Source of the DNA: M30B19 sp041741535
GTDB lineage: Bacteria > Planctomycetota > Planctomycetia > Pirellulales > Pirellulaceae
Assembly (NCBI GenBank): GCA_041741535.1
Contig: JBGSJV010000004.1
Span: 1-64,000, forward strand
DNA: 64,000 nucleotides
Reading direction: 5' to 3'
In this document: positions 53,463-62,201 of the stretch, piece after piece
How positions within the stretch are numbered: position 1 is the stretch's first letter
Layout: each line of letters opens with the position of its first letter
Notes under the pieces: generated by a model
What the model was told of the DNA's origin: nothing
Databases searched by the model: none
The model's input: only the letters and a program-made list of their open reading frames with translations
Position numbers and translations under genes: made by a program

Positions 53463-55283
53463 TTAGGGAGTCTGATTGCTGCGAGTTTGCTGCCCACGTG
53501 ATTTTGGGCGAAGTATCACGACAATTTGAGTCTGGCCGGAACTAGTTGGCGATCCCGCTTCGGCTTGGACCACTTCCGCACCCATTGGATCAGATTGGAC
53601 TCGCATTTGACGCTCGGCTTGCCCCGGTGCTAGTGAGGGTGCCGGTGCCAATGCAGGTGTAAGTGCGCCCGGCGCGGACTCGCCAACGACTCCAGGCTGT
53701 TGGTCGCTTTGCTGGACCTTGGCAGACTGGCCTGCCGAAGGAGCCGGTTCGATGGCAGGATTCACATTTCTTGATTCCGCCGTTTGCATTTGGGGGGCTC
53801 CCATCCCTTGATTCGCGATCGATTGCTCGGCTTCGATGCCTGGCATCTCCGTCCCAGGTTGGACAGGAAACGGGACTCGGGCCCGCTTCGGAGCCGGTCG
53901 GTCATTAAGGAATTCCTCAATGGTGACGTTTGCGGGAGGAGCAACCAAGTTATTAAGCACATTTGCCTGGCTACGAATCACGCCTTGTCGATAGTTACTG
54001 ATCGACGCAATGCTCTGATTCGTCTGTACTCCGCCAGTCGGATTTTGCCGAGCGACGTTCCCTTCGGCGGGACCAACACCAAGATTCGGGTTTGCATCCT
54101 GAGCCAACAGGACTTCATCCGGGGCAATCGAATTGTTTTTTGTGTTTGTATTCAGCCCAGACGCAGCGGATTGTGCCATTCGTTGAGTGTTGGAAATTGG
54201 TTGATCAGCACCTTCCTCCAACACATCCATGGTCTGCTCGCTGGCAGCGGCAACTTCGAAGCCTTGTGCGCCAAACAGACTTGCGGTTGAATCCAACTCC
54301 GGAGCCACTTTGGCCAATAATGCGAGCGAGTTATCACCGGCCGCCTGAAACGCCTCTAGAACTTCCGCCAATTTCTTCGCGTCACCCGACAGCACGACCA
54401 CTGGTGAATCGTCTTGTTCAAAAATCTCCACAGGTGTTATCTGGTTGCTGGCCAGCACCGACTGCATCTGTTGCAACCCCAATTCCGGATCGGCCACGTC
54501 ATAACTGATAAACGTGGTGTATTCGGAACTGGCAAGCGGAATGTCGTTCGTTGACGACATCGCGGCATTATTTAGGTCCGACAACATGGGATTGTCTCCC
54601 CCACCCGAACCGCCACCGCCCGAACGATTAAGTGCCGAAGGCGTGACCATCGCCATTTCACTTGGTTGTCCGCCTAATAGGGGCTCGTTTCCTAACGCCG
54701 CTCGTTCCGACTTGGGTTGAGTTGGCGAGCCATCCGTCCCTGCCATCTGCGGACCATTGCCGAATTGATTCAGGAAAACCACCGCCACCATACCAGCCGC
54801 GGCGGTGGAAATCGCCACCAACTGCCAACGCCAACGACGCAGGCGCTGATTTGGGTTCAAACGCCGTTCCGGATTCGGCGTCACGGATATTTCTGCGACT
54901 CTAGAAGTATTCTGTTGATTTGCGGACGACTCGACAAAAACTTCAACTCGATTCCTCACGTCCAGAGTTGGCGACATGGAGCCATTTGCTGCCCACTTCA
55001 CTTGACCCGCCGCTACAGCCGCCGCAATGCGACTCATGACCGCCAATTCCGAGGCATTCGGAGCGTTGTTGACTTGTTGCTCCCCGGTAATACCAACCTG
55101 AGTTTGGATCATCTCCGACGTATTTTGTAGCCCCTCGCGCAAGATCGCCCAATCGCGGAGTTGTCGCAAACATTCCGGACGTTCGAACAACGCTTGCTCC
55201 ACCTGCAATTGCTCCGCTTGGCTCAGTTCGCCATCAAAGTATGCAGACAGTATTTCATTGTTCAGTTTGTCGTTTGAATTCAT
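53463..55283 (-). CDS. Anti-sigma factor with long extracytoplasmic domain
   Basis: 606 aa. The N-terminal domain ILSAYFDGELSQAEQLQVEQ, then PECLRQLRDWAILREGL, is the four-helix anti-sigma fold, without the zinc His/Cys set. One membrane helix at about 152-171 (WQLVAISTAAAGMVAVVFL). The outer part is low-complexity (Gly, Pro, Gln, Asn, Ala) apart from a folded block at about 255-345 (EYTTFISYDVADPELGLQQM, PVVVLSGDAKKLAEVLEAF). The sigma gene lies 55 bases upstream on the same strand, so this is its cognate inhibitor by position. Size is well above typical RseA-type proteins. The C-terminal region contains QPGTEMPGIEAEQSI and other Pro-rich runs. Confidence 0.75.
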   Translation of the reverse strand: MNSNDKLNNEILSAYFDGELSQAEQLQVEQALFERPECLRQLRDWAILREGLQNTSEMIQTQVGITGEQQVNNAPNASELAVMSRIAAAVAAGQVKWAANGSMSPTLDVRNRVEVFVESSANQQNTSRVAEISVTPNPERRLNPNQRLRRWRWQLVAISTAAAGMVAVVFLNQFGNGPQMAGTDGSPTQPKSERAALGNEPLLGGQPSEMAMVTPSALNRSGGGGSGGGDNPMLSDLNNAAMSSTNDIPLASSEYTTFISYDVADPELGLQQMQSVLASNQITPVEIFEQDDSPVVVLSGDAKKLAEVLEAFQAAGDNSLALLAKVAPELDSTASLFGAQGFEVAAASEQTMDVLEEGADQPISNTQRMAQSAASGLNTNTKNNSIAPDEVLLAQDANPNLGVGPAEGNVARQNPTGGVQTNQSIASISNYRQGVIRSQANVLNNLVAPPANVTIEEFLNDRPAPKRARVPFPVQPGTEMPGIEAEQSIANQGMGAPQMQTAESRNVNPAIEPAPSAGQSAKVQQSDQQPGVVGESAPGALTPALAPAPSLAPGQAERQMRVQSDPMGAEVVQAEAGSPTSSGQTQIVVILRPKSRGQQTRSNQTP

Positions 55284-55338
55284 TAGTTTATCTCAATTCG
55301 ATTTGCCACAACGAGGCCCAACCAAAATCGGAGGGGTC

Positions 55339-55899
55339 TTAATCGGCAAACCAAGTTTGCAATTCGTCCTTCAATTGTTGCCGGGCCCGATGGAGCCGAC
55401 TGCGAACCGTTCCAATCGGCAAAGCCAAGACCTCGGCAATCGTCTCGTAACAGAACCCTTCTAATTCTCGGAGGACCAGCACTTGCCGAAATTCGTCCGG
55501 CAATCGCTGGATGGCGTTAAGGACCATTTCCGAACGTTCGGCCTGATTCAGCGGTTCTTCAGGACCCGGCGTTTGGTCTTGGACGTCGACCTGATTGGGG
55601 CCATCGCGTTGGTCCGCAGCCAGTGCCGGACGTTTCCGACGTCGCATGTTCACAGATAGGTTGAACGCGATTCGATACAACCAAGTATAGAATCGGCTCT
55701 CGCTGCGAAAGCCATCCAACTTGCAAAAGGCCTGGAGAAACGTCTCTTGGACCACGTCCTCGGCCTCTTGAACCGCGCCACAAACCGCAACCATCGCCGA
55801 CAATAACCGCCCCTGGTATCGGCGCACGAGTCCCTCGAACGCTTCGGGTTGTCCCGCCAGCGTTTGCCGGATCAAGTCGTTATCAGTCGGGTTGATCAA
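55339..55899 (-). CDS. ECF sigma factor, RpoE-like
   Basis: 186 aa from TTG 55899 (MINPTDNDLIRQTLAGQPEA), chosen since AAGGTGG ends 5 bases upstream; GTG 55908 adds three residues. Region 2: FEGLVRRYQGRLLSAMVAVC, EAEDVVQETFLQAFCKLDGF and FYTWLYRIAFNLSVNMRRRK. Region 4: LPDEFRQVLVLRELEGFCYE, then TIAEVLALPIGTVRSRLHRA, all canonical. Transcribed ahead of its anti-sigma gene and divergent from the FHA-GAF histidine kinase gene 220 bases away. Confidence 0.92.
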   Translation of the reverse strand: MINPTDNDLIRQTLAGQPEAFEGLVRRYQGRLLSAMVAVCGAVQEAEDVVQETFLQAFCKLDGFRSESRFYTWLYRIAFNLSVNMRRRKRPALAADQRDGPNQVDVQDQTPGPEEPLNQAERSEMVLNAIQRLPDEFRQVLVLRELEGFCYETIAEVLALPIGTVRSRLHRARQQLKDELQTWFAD

Positions 55900-56119
55900 C
55901 GATTCCACCTTATTGGGACGTCGATGACGCCCGGGAAGTTTCGGGAATTAGGTAAAAAATGGGACTTTGAGAGGTCGAGCTCCAAATTGTGTTTCCAAGT
56001 TCGAGGAGCACCGATTCCTTGTGACCCTCCCATCCGGCAGGCATAATACCCGAAGAGCCACGCGTTTGGCGAGACGATTGTCAGGGCCGCAGGGTTGGTT
56101 TGGGAGAAGGAACGCATTA

Positions 56120-57787
56120 TTGTCTTCGTTGTTTGTGCTGAGAGGAAAAGACCAAGGCCAACGGTTCTACGTGAATCTACCACTGGTCCGAATTGGTCGG
56201 GACCGGGAAAACGATATTTGCATCCGAGATTCGGAAGTCTCGCGGCGACACGCTCAAATTCTTTTGCGGGGCGGCCAATTCGTCTTCCAAGACCTCGGCA
56301 GTGCCAACGGCTCGATCGTCAATCAGGAGCGAACTACCGAGCGAATCTTGTCGCACGGAGACCATCTGCAGTTGGGCCGGACGCTCTTGCTGTTCACGTC
56401 CAAAGCCTCACGCCCCACGTCGGGAGCCGTGCCCGAAGTGACCCTCACCAGTGCCAAGACCGGCAAATCTTCGCCCATCGATGACGCCGTCAGCCAAATT
56501 TGGCGATCGGCATCAGCTCCAGCTTCGGCCCCATTTGCCTCGCAACTCGAATCTGGCCGCGATGGACATTTGGACATCATGTACCAAACCGCGCTCGCCG
56601 TTAGCCACACCTTGGATATCGACCAACTTCTGAATCGCATCATGGAATTGATCCTTCAATGGGTTCAGGCCGATCGTGGCTGCATCTTTTTATTGGACCC
56701 CGATACCGACCAACCTTTGGCCAAAGTCGCGCGCTACCGTTTTCCGACCCTCGAAGACCGGGAAATCGTGATTTCACGTACGATCTTGGAATATGTCCTC
56801 AGTACTGAAGAAGGTGTTCTGACCAGCAATGCAGCGGAAGACGAACGCTGGGACGATCCGGACAGCGTGATGCAACTCGGAATCCGTGAAGCGATTTGTG
56901 TACCCATGCGCGGTCGATATGGCATCGTCGGTGCCATCTATGTCGACACAAGCACAAAACTGCCGGACGATCTGACGTCCATCAAATCACCTGACGATCT
57001 ATTTGGACGTCGCTTCAAGCACGACCATTTGCAAATGATGATCGCGATTGGAAACCAGTCGGGAATTGCGATCGAAGACACGTCTTTCTACTCCGGGTTG
57101 GTTCGCTCGGAACGTTTGGTTGCCATCGGCGAAACCATCGCGGTCATGTCGCACCACATCAAGAATATTCTGCAAGGGTTTCAAGGAGGTGGCTATTTGT
57201 TGGAACAAGGAATCAAGGCACAAGACTTCCCCACGATTCAAGATGGATGGGCATTGCTGCAACGCAATCAGGACCGCATCTACAATCTGGTGATGGACAT
57301 GCTTTCGTTTAGCAAAGAACGGGAACCTCGCCGAGAAACCGTCAACCTGAGTGACCTGCTGACCGATGTCGTGTCCGTTGTAATGGCCAAGGCCAAACAG
57401 TTCGATGTCGCCATCCACTGGACACCCTTACCCGACCCACCCACCATCTCCGCCGACTACGAATCTCTGCATCGGGCAGCGTTGAATATCGTCTCGAATG
57501 CGATCGACGCGGCGCGCGATGCGGACCAACCACAGGTTCAGCTCACCGTCCGGACGGTCTCGGAGCCGCAACCTCGCTTGGAAATTGTCGTTATTGATTC
57601 GGGGCCTGGCATCGAGCCGGACGATGTTGAAAAGATCTTTTCACTGTTTGAAAGTTCCAAAGGGGGACGCGGCACGGGGCTCGGTCTGCCTGTTAGCAAA
57701 AAAATCATGCAAGAACACGGCGGCGACATCGAAGTCAAATCCGTGGTCGGCAGCGGCGCCGAGTTTGTGCTTTGGCTCCCATGTTAA
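56120..57787 (+). CDS. FHA-GAF sensor histidine kinase
   Basis: 555 aa from TTG 56120 (SSLFVLRGKDQGQRFYVN); AGAAGGA 7 bases upstream decides this start over the longer frame beginning at 55967. FHA domain at about 1-95 (VRIGRDRENDICIRDSEVSR, DLGSANGSIVN), a phosphothreonine reader. GAF domain at about 150-310 (DRGCIFLLDPDT). Kinase core: H-box AVMSHHIKNILQGF (about 343), N-box NIVSNAIDAA, G1 VIDSGPGIE, and GGRGTGLGLPVSKKI. No membrane helix and no receiver. It could link Ser/Thr phosphorylation to a two-component output. The stop codon TAA lies in the left arm of repeat element A. Confidence 0.9.
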   Translation: MSSLFVLRGKDQGQRFYVNLPLVRIGRDRENDICIRDSEVSRRHAQILLRGGQFVFQDLGSANGSIVNQERTTERILSHGDHLQLGRTLLLFTSKASRPTSGAVPEVTLTSAKTGKSSPIDDAVSQIWRSASAPASAPFASQLESGRDGHLDIMYQTALAVSHTLDIDQLLNRIMELILQWVQADRGCIFLLDPDTDQPLAKVARYRFPTLEDREIVISRTILEYVLSTEEGVLTSNAAEDERWDDPDSVMQLGIREAICVPMRGRYGIVGAIYVDTSTKLPDDLTSIKSPDDLFGRRFKHDHLQMMIAIGNQSGIAIEDTSFYSGLVRSERLVAIGETIAVMSHHIKNILQGFQGGGYLLEQGIKAQDFPTIQDGWALLQRNQDRIYNLVMDMLSFSKEREPRRETVNLSDLLTDVVSVVMAKAKQFDVAIHWTPLPDPPTISADYESLHRAALNIVSNAIDAARDADQPQVQLTVRTVSEPQPRLEIVVIDSGPGIEPDDVEKIFSLFESSKGGRGTGLGLPVSKKIMQEHGGDIEVKSVVGSGAEFVLWLPC

Positions 57788-57941
57788 CCGCAATACCGTT
57801 CAATTTTCGTTTAACCGCGACGCAGAGCAATGCTGGGCGGTGACCCACTTTGCCCAATTGTTGATGCAAGTCGCCCAGGATTGCGTCGCTGAGCGATTCG
57901 TCAGTGAAATAAGTCCTTCGTTGAACGGTATTGCTGTTAAC
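57783..57941. repeat. Hairpin element A (about 159 bp)
   Basis: Left end GTTAACCGCAATACCGTTCA... (57783-57803) and right end (57921-57941) pair at 20 of 21. Nested inside, GACGCAGAGCAATGCTGGGCG pairs largely with CGCCCAGGATTGCGTCGC. About 75-80 percent like element B over its whole length, in the same orientation. Confidence 0.8.
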
Positions 57942-57969
57942 CGCCTGAAGACGAAGGCTGTGGCGCCCT

Positions 57970-59397
57970 TCAAGTGACCTCGGCCCAAAGTAACTCAGGT
58001 AGTTCGGCCCGAGTTCGCAGTGAACCATTTGGTTGTGTCGCCAATCGACGCTCCCACGTTGCTTGGTCCGGTGCTCGGCCGTCTTGCGCCAACATCTCGC
58101 AGGCTTGACGCCACGTTTCGAACAAGAAGTCTGGTATGCCTACTTGACCTTCACTCGAAAAATGTATCAATAGCTCCGGCAAATACCATTGGATGTTCGC
58201 GACCAACTCGGGACAACGCGACGCCACATCGTTTTGTTCAAAGCGATCATCCGGGCGGACAAACAAATGTGGTGCTTGGCGAACTTTCCAGACAAAACTC
58301 CAAGTTGGGGTCCGAATCGCAATTTGATTTGGAGAGCGACTGATCACAGCGTACCTTGGAACAAGGTCTTGGATCGCTCCTCGATCGTTCGTTGGTTCGC
58401 GCAGCGAACCGCGACCATCGGACCATTCGCTCGCGAGACGTGTCCAATGGCTCAACGATTGCTCGACGAGCCGATCGTAATCACTCGTGGCTTCATGATT
58501 ACTCAGCAGGGCAGGGTATTCACTTGTTCCCGACAGCCACAAGGTCAAACACTGTTGTTGCGACATGATTGACGGGATTCGGGCCGGATACAAACCCGCC
58601 GCGCCCATAAATAATATCATCGGTACATGGGCTTCTTCCGCCCAAGTCCGATCAGGAAAACTGCCGATCCCAAAGTGCTCCCCCAAACTGTATCCCGACT
58701 CGGCCGTGAGCAATATGGAGGTCTCGCGACCTTGCGGCATTGCGGCCACACAGGCATGCAACCACTCGCAAGCGTGATCCAAGAGCATAACCATTGCTCC
58801 GGCCGCATGTTCGTAGCTTAATCGGAGATCAGGATCAACCGAGTCGTCGATAAACAGCCCTCCAAATCCATCGTTTGGCAGGACCAGATAAGGCGGTTCC
58901 AATTCCGTATAGACCTCGGGATCGTCGTCGCCCGCGAGATAATGTCGCCACGCCAACGGCGCATCCCACGGCCCAGAAAACAGTGGCAGATCCAACCAGA
59001 CCATCGCGTCGCGTGGCAAGATCGCTTCAGTCCACTTGCTCAGGGCTCGTTCCAAGTACTTGGCGACCGCCGTCGCGTCCCAAGTCTTTGCCAACCGCGA
59101 TGCCGAACACGTCGGGACCAGAATCCCAATCGAATCATCCTCTGGCTCCGTTGGGCACAACGGCCAGACGCTCCGACCTTCGTGTCCAGGGGTCAGACAC
59201 AAGTCCGCGCGACGCCGAAACTCTGCCAATGAACTCGTCGCGGGCGTTGAATCGCCAATTCCATTCTGGAACACCGCGTCCGCCGTCAACCCACGCGCCG
59301 CCCACGCATTTAATGTCGGTGTTGGTACCGACGTGTTCCCGTACGGACCCAACAAATGAACCGGAAGGTGATCGACGTTGAGGACAAGTAGACCCAT
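57970..59397 (-). CDS. Sulfatase-like protein lacking the formylglycine motif
   Basis: 475 aa from ATG 59397 (TTG 59403 possible); no good ribosome site. The opening LLVLNVDHLPVHLLGPYGNT and TPTLNAWAARG align with the alkaline-phosphatase/sulfatase fold (compare DDLGxxxxGCYG, TPNLDxLAxxG). However, the expected CxPxR at about residue 60 is replaced by GDSTPATSSLAEFRRR, without Cys or Ser at the site in a usable context, and no signal peptide is present. Later blocks: LLTAESGYSLGEHFGIGS (compare TSDHGExLGEH) and EEAHVPMILFMG. Probably a cytosolic pseudoenzyme or an enzyme with other chemistry, such as a phosphodiesterase-like hydrolase. Confidence 0.65.
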   Translation of the reverse strand: MGLLVLNVDHLPVHLLGPYGNTSVPTPTLNAWAARGLTADAVFQNGIGDSTPATSSLAEFRRRADLCLTPGHEGRSVWPLCPTEPEDDSIGILVPTCSASRLAKTWDATAVAKYLERALSKWTEAILPRDAMVWLDLPLFSGPWDAPLAWRHYLAGDDDPEVYTELEPPYLVLPNDGFGGLFIDDSVDPDLRLSYEHAAGAMVMLLDHACEWLHACVAAMPQGRETSILLTAESGYSLGEHFGIGSFPDRTWAEEAHVPMILFMGAAGLYPARIPSIMSQQQCLTLWLSGTSEYPALLSNHEATSDYDRLVEQSLSHWTRLASEWSDGRGSLREPTNDRGAIQDLVPRYAVISRSPNQIAIRTPTWSFVWKVRQAPHLFVRPDDRFEQNDVASRCPELVANIQWYLPELLIHFSSEGQVGIPDFLFETWRQACEMLAQDGRAPDQATWERRLATQPNGSLRTRAELPELLWAEVT

Positions 59398-59526
59398 TCG
59401 CAAATGCCAAGATTGAGCTAAATTGTGGTTGGTTCAGCAACTTACTGGACCGTCGTGCGACTTGCAGCAGCACAAACGAGTCAGCGTCTGTAGCAAGTCC
59501 TTCAATTTAGCGACAAAGGACATGTC

Positions 59527-60087
59527 ATGGATAGTCTGCCCACCTACGATAGTGCAAATTTATTGAAATTGGTTCACGAGCACGCGTATCAACGTGGCGA
59601 TTTTGTCTTGGCCTCCGGGGCTCGGGCGGACTTTTATCTCGACTGCCGCCGCCTAACACTTCACCCGCAAGGATTGATTCAAGTCACGGCCGGCTTGTAC
59701 GAACTGCTGCAACGCGATGGGTTGCCTGATGCCGTCGGTGGCATGGCCATCGGAGCGGACCCCATCACCGCAGGTCTGGTTTATCGCGCGGGTTTGGTCG
59801 GCGCGGATTTGCTCGGCTTTATGGTGCGCAAAGAAGCCAAGACGCATGGTACCGGGAAACAAGTGGAAGGCCCCGTTCTTCCCGGATATCGCGTTGTGAT
59901 TGTCGAAGATGTGGTCACCAGTGGAGGCAGTAGCATCAAAGCCATTCAAGCCGCGCAAGAATTCGGACTGATCGTGGAAAAAGTGATCGCGATTATCGAT
60001 CGACAAGCCGGTGGCCGCGAGCAATTCGAGTCCCTGGGAATTGCTTTCGAAAGCCTACTGACCTTGGACCAAATCCAATCGCTCTAA
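59527..60087 (+). CDS. pyrE: Orotate phosphoribosyltransferase
   Basis: 186 aa. Joins orotate to PRPP to give OMP in pyrimidine synthesis. The PRPP motif VVIVEDVVTSGGSS is at 123-136; the N-terminal GDFVLASGARADFYLDCR and the flexible loop MVRKEAKTHGTGKQVEG with the catalytic Lys are typical. Length is normal. Alone on its strand between two copies of the hairpin element; no other pyr genes near. Confidence 0.93.
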   Translation: MDSLPTYDSANLLKLVHEHAYQRGDFVLASGARADFYLDCRRLTLHPQGLIQVTAGLYELLQRDGLPDAVGGMAIGADPITAGLVYRAGLVGADLLGFMVRKEAKTHGTGKQVEGPVLPGYRVVIVEDVVTSGGSSIKAIQAAQEFGLIVEKVIAIIDRQAGGREQFESLGIAFESLLTLDQIQSL

Positions 60088-60185
60088 CGAAGCCGCATCA
60101 TCTCGGGACTTTTCTTTTAGCTACGCTCCGCAAAGCGTTATGGCGTGTCGGAACGTCACGGCTCTGTGGCGTGTGTAGCTACACG

Positions 60186-60345
60186 ATTTACCGTAATACC
60201 GTTCAATTTTCGTTTAACCGCGACGCAGAGCAATGCTGGGCGGGGACCCACTTTACCCAATTGCGGATTCATGTCGCCCAGCTTTGCGTCGCCGAGCGAG
60301 TCGGAAGCGATAAAAGTACTTCGTTGAACGGCATTGAGGATAACC
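60186..60345. repeat. Hairpin element B (about 160 bp)
   Basis: Second copy: shares AATACCGTTCAATTTTCGTT, AACCGCGACGCAGAGCAATG, CTGGGCGG-GACCCACTTT and CTTCGTTGAACGG with element A at the same spacing. The terminal pairing is weaker than in A; the inner stem is kept. Confidence 0.8.
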
Positions 60346-60368
60346 AACCAGCAAGGTTGGCACAGGAT

Positions 60369-60836
60369 TTAATGCTCCGACTTTCCGGGTTTAAAATCAT
60401 CAATGACAAATGTGACTTCGTTGACTTTGTCCGGTTCAACCGTAAACTTCAAGCCACTCGTATCGTAGGATCGATATTTGGAACCAATATCATGACCGTG
60501 CGTGTGTTGAATCGGTCCTAATTTCGCATTGGCTGCCAACGGCGACCCCGACATTTGAATAATGACGGCTTTGTGTTCTCCAGCCAACGCACCATCGCCG
60601 TCCTCATACGTGGTCAGGATGAAGGAGCCGTCCTTTTCGATCTTGCCCCGCGCATTAACGCGTTGTTCGACTGCCAAAGTTTCGACATCGCCAAATTGGA
60701 CCGGCGTCCCATCACTGAAGACGACCTTGCCCTTGACCACATGCGTCGGTTGCCCAGAACCACAACCGACCAATCCGATGCCCAACCCAACCAGGGCCAG
60801 CAACGACCACGTTCGATATCTCTTCTTAACGATCAC
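60369..60836 (-). CDS. Planctomycete small lipoprotein
   Basis: 155 aa from GTG 60836. Lipoprotein signal with lipobox LVGC (Cys25 region: LLALVGLGIGLVGCGSG). The mature part has the opening of carboxypeptidase-regulatory-like folds, VVKGKVVFSDGTPVQFGDVE, common in planctomycete lipoproteins, then a His-rich turn GPIQHTHGHDIGSKY and the ending TVEPDKVNEVTFVIDDF. It lies 13 bases after the DUF1559 gene, a standard pairing in these genomes. Function not established. Confidence 0.85.
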   Translation of the reverse strand: MIVKKRYRTWSLLALVGLGIGLVGCGSGQPTHVVKGKVVFSDGTPVQFGDVETLAVEQRVNARGKIEKDGSFILTTYEDGDGALAGEHKAVIIQMSGSPLAANAKLGPIQHTHGHDIGSKYRSYDTSGLKFTVEPDKVNEVTFVIDDFKPGKSEH

Positions 60837-60849
60837 GGCAATTTACTTT

Positions 60850-61854
60850 CTAGAGATTCGTATCGGCAATCACTTGGCCGTCCGCGCGGTTGCACAAATA
60901 TCCTAAAGTTTGCGTATCGATCAACGGATCGATGCCGCGTACGGAACCATCGCCGAACGCAAAATTGCACGAGTTCGGATGCCAACTACCGAAACCCAAA
61001 ATGGGACCAGGAGCTTCATCCCGCGACCGAGACAATGGAACACCAGGGCCACCGACTCGAGCAAAGGCCGCCAAATCTTCGCCGTTGTACAATGGTCCGT
61101 TGTACGGCATGGTGTTCAAGTCGGCCGGTCGAACTTGAAGTTCACCGACCAAAAACGTGTTGGATAAACCGTCGCGGACATCACTAATCTTCACGCGATC
61201 CACCCACGGTCCCGGGACCCGTTGGCCGTCGCGCATGATGCAACGGGCCTGCGACGAAATAATGATCCCGTTGCCATTACCGCCATAGTAATAATCATTT
61301 GGCCCACCGGTGGCGCCAGGAGTCGGGTCGCCATGATTGCCCGCGTAATCTCCCGTTGCTCCCCCCACGACGGTAATTTGAATTCGGCCGTGACACCCGC
61401 AAGGCAGTTGCACAAGCACGCTCATATCGACCGGCGGAGTGTTCGCGGAATCCACACTATGCCGCGATGGACAAATGTACACTGGCAACGGAACCGCCGT
61501 GATCGTTGGATCGTGGTCGCGATAACGCTTCGACAGATCCCATTTCCCGAATAGATTTTGCTGCTCCACGTACGGCATGATGCGAACCAGCCAAGACGGC
61601 TCTTCGCCACCGCAGTCCAAGCCAGGCGTGCCAACCTGTTTCTGGTAAATTCGAGCCGGTGGGAACGCCTGTTGCGCCGCCTCGAAATTAGCCGTGGCCA
61701 AAGCGATTTGCCGAATATTATTGAGACATGAGGAATTCCGGGCCGCCTCGCGAGCGTATTGGACGGCTGGCAGCAATAAACCCATCAAGACGCCAATAAT
61801 GGCAATCACCACCAATAACTCGACCAGAGTAAAGCCACCGCGAATTTGCCGCAT
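60850..61854 (-). CDS. DUF1559 protein with prepilin-type leader
   Basis: 334 aa from ATG 61854, where GGGAG lies 10 bases upstream; GTG 61884 and ATG 61878 would lengthen the leader. Leader MRQIRGG is followed by FTLVELLVVIAIIGVLMGLL, the type IV pilin-like signal and helix cleaved after Gly. The body has the conserved REAARNSSCLNNIRQIALA block and near the C-terminus the family motif H-x9-DG (HPNSCNFAFGDGSVRG). Very large families of these occur in Planctomycetes; they are thought to be pseudopilins or surface proteins. Confidence 0.9.
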   Translation of the reverse strand: MRQIRGGFTLVELLVVIAIIGVLMGLLLPAVQYAREAARNSSCLNNIRQIALATANFEAAQQAFPPARIYQKQVGTPGLDCGGEEPSWLVRIMPYVEQQNLFGKWDLSKRYRDHDPTITAVPLPVYICPSRHSVDSANTPPVDMSVLVQLPCGCHGRIQITVVGGATGDYAGNHGDPTPGATGGPNDYYYGGNGNGIIISSQARCIMRDGQRVPGPWVDRVKISDVRDGLSNTFLVGELQVRPADLNTMPYNGPLYNGEDLAAFARVGGPGVPLSRSRDEAPGPILGFGSWHPNSCNFAFGDGSVRGIDPLIDTQTLGYLCNRADGQVIADTNL

Positions 61855-62201
61855 CTTTGAATGACTCCCAAAAAACATTTTCACCGGTCCGGATCGTAAA
61901 AAACGCTCCAGCCGGTGTCGGTATTACCGTAGTATATCCTGCTCCGGATCAAAACCGCAACTTTGTGCGTCATTTCGCCTAGAAAGCTGGTCACCTGCAT
62001 CTTCAATGCCCGATTCCAAGATTATCGCCGTAAAAACCGGGCATAATGTCGCAGTCGATCGTTGGGGCTGGGCGATTTTTGCGGGAACCCTACAATCGGA
62101 CGTTGTGGGAATCGCAGCCAGCAACGGCAACCACTGTCCCAACAATCCGCCACAATGACTCCCTGCACGCCATTATTGCCTAATTGGAGTTCGCTTCCAA
62201 C
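61855..62201. other. Divergent intergenic region
   Basis: No gene. It holds the upstream signals of the DUF1559 gene (minus) and of the acyl-CoA dehydrogenase gene (plus); no clear promoter was seen. Confidence 0.35.

Noticed and set aside
55967..56119. Long N-terminal extension of the FHA-GAF kinase
   Set aside because: Basic, unstructured-looking residues before the FHA domain without a ribosome site; TTG 56120 has one.
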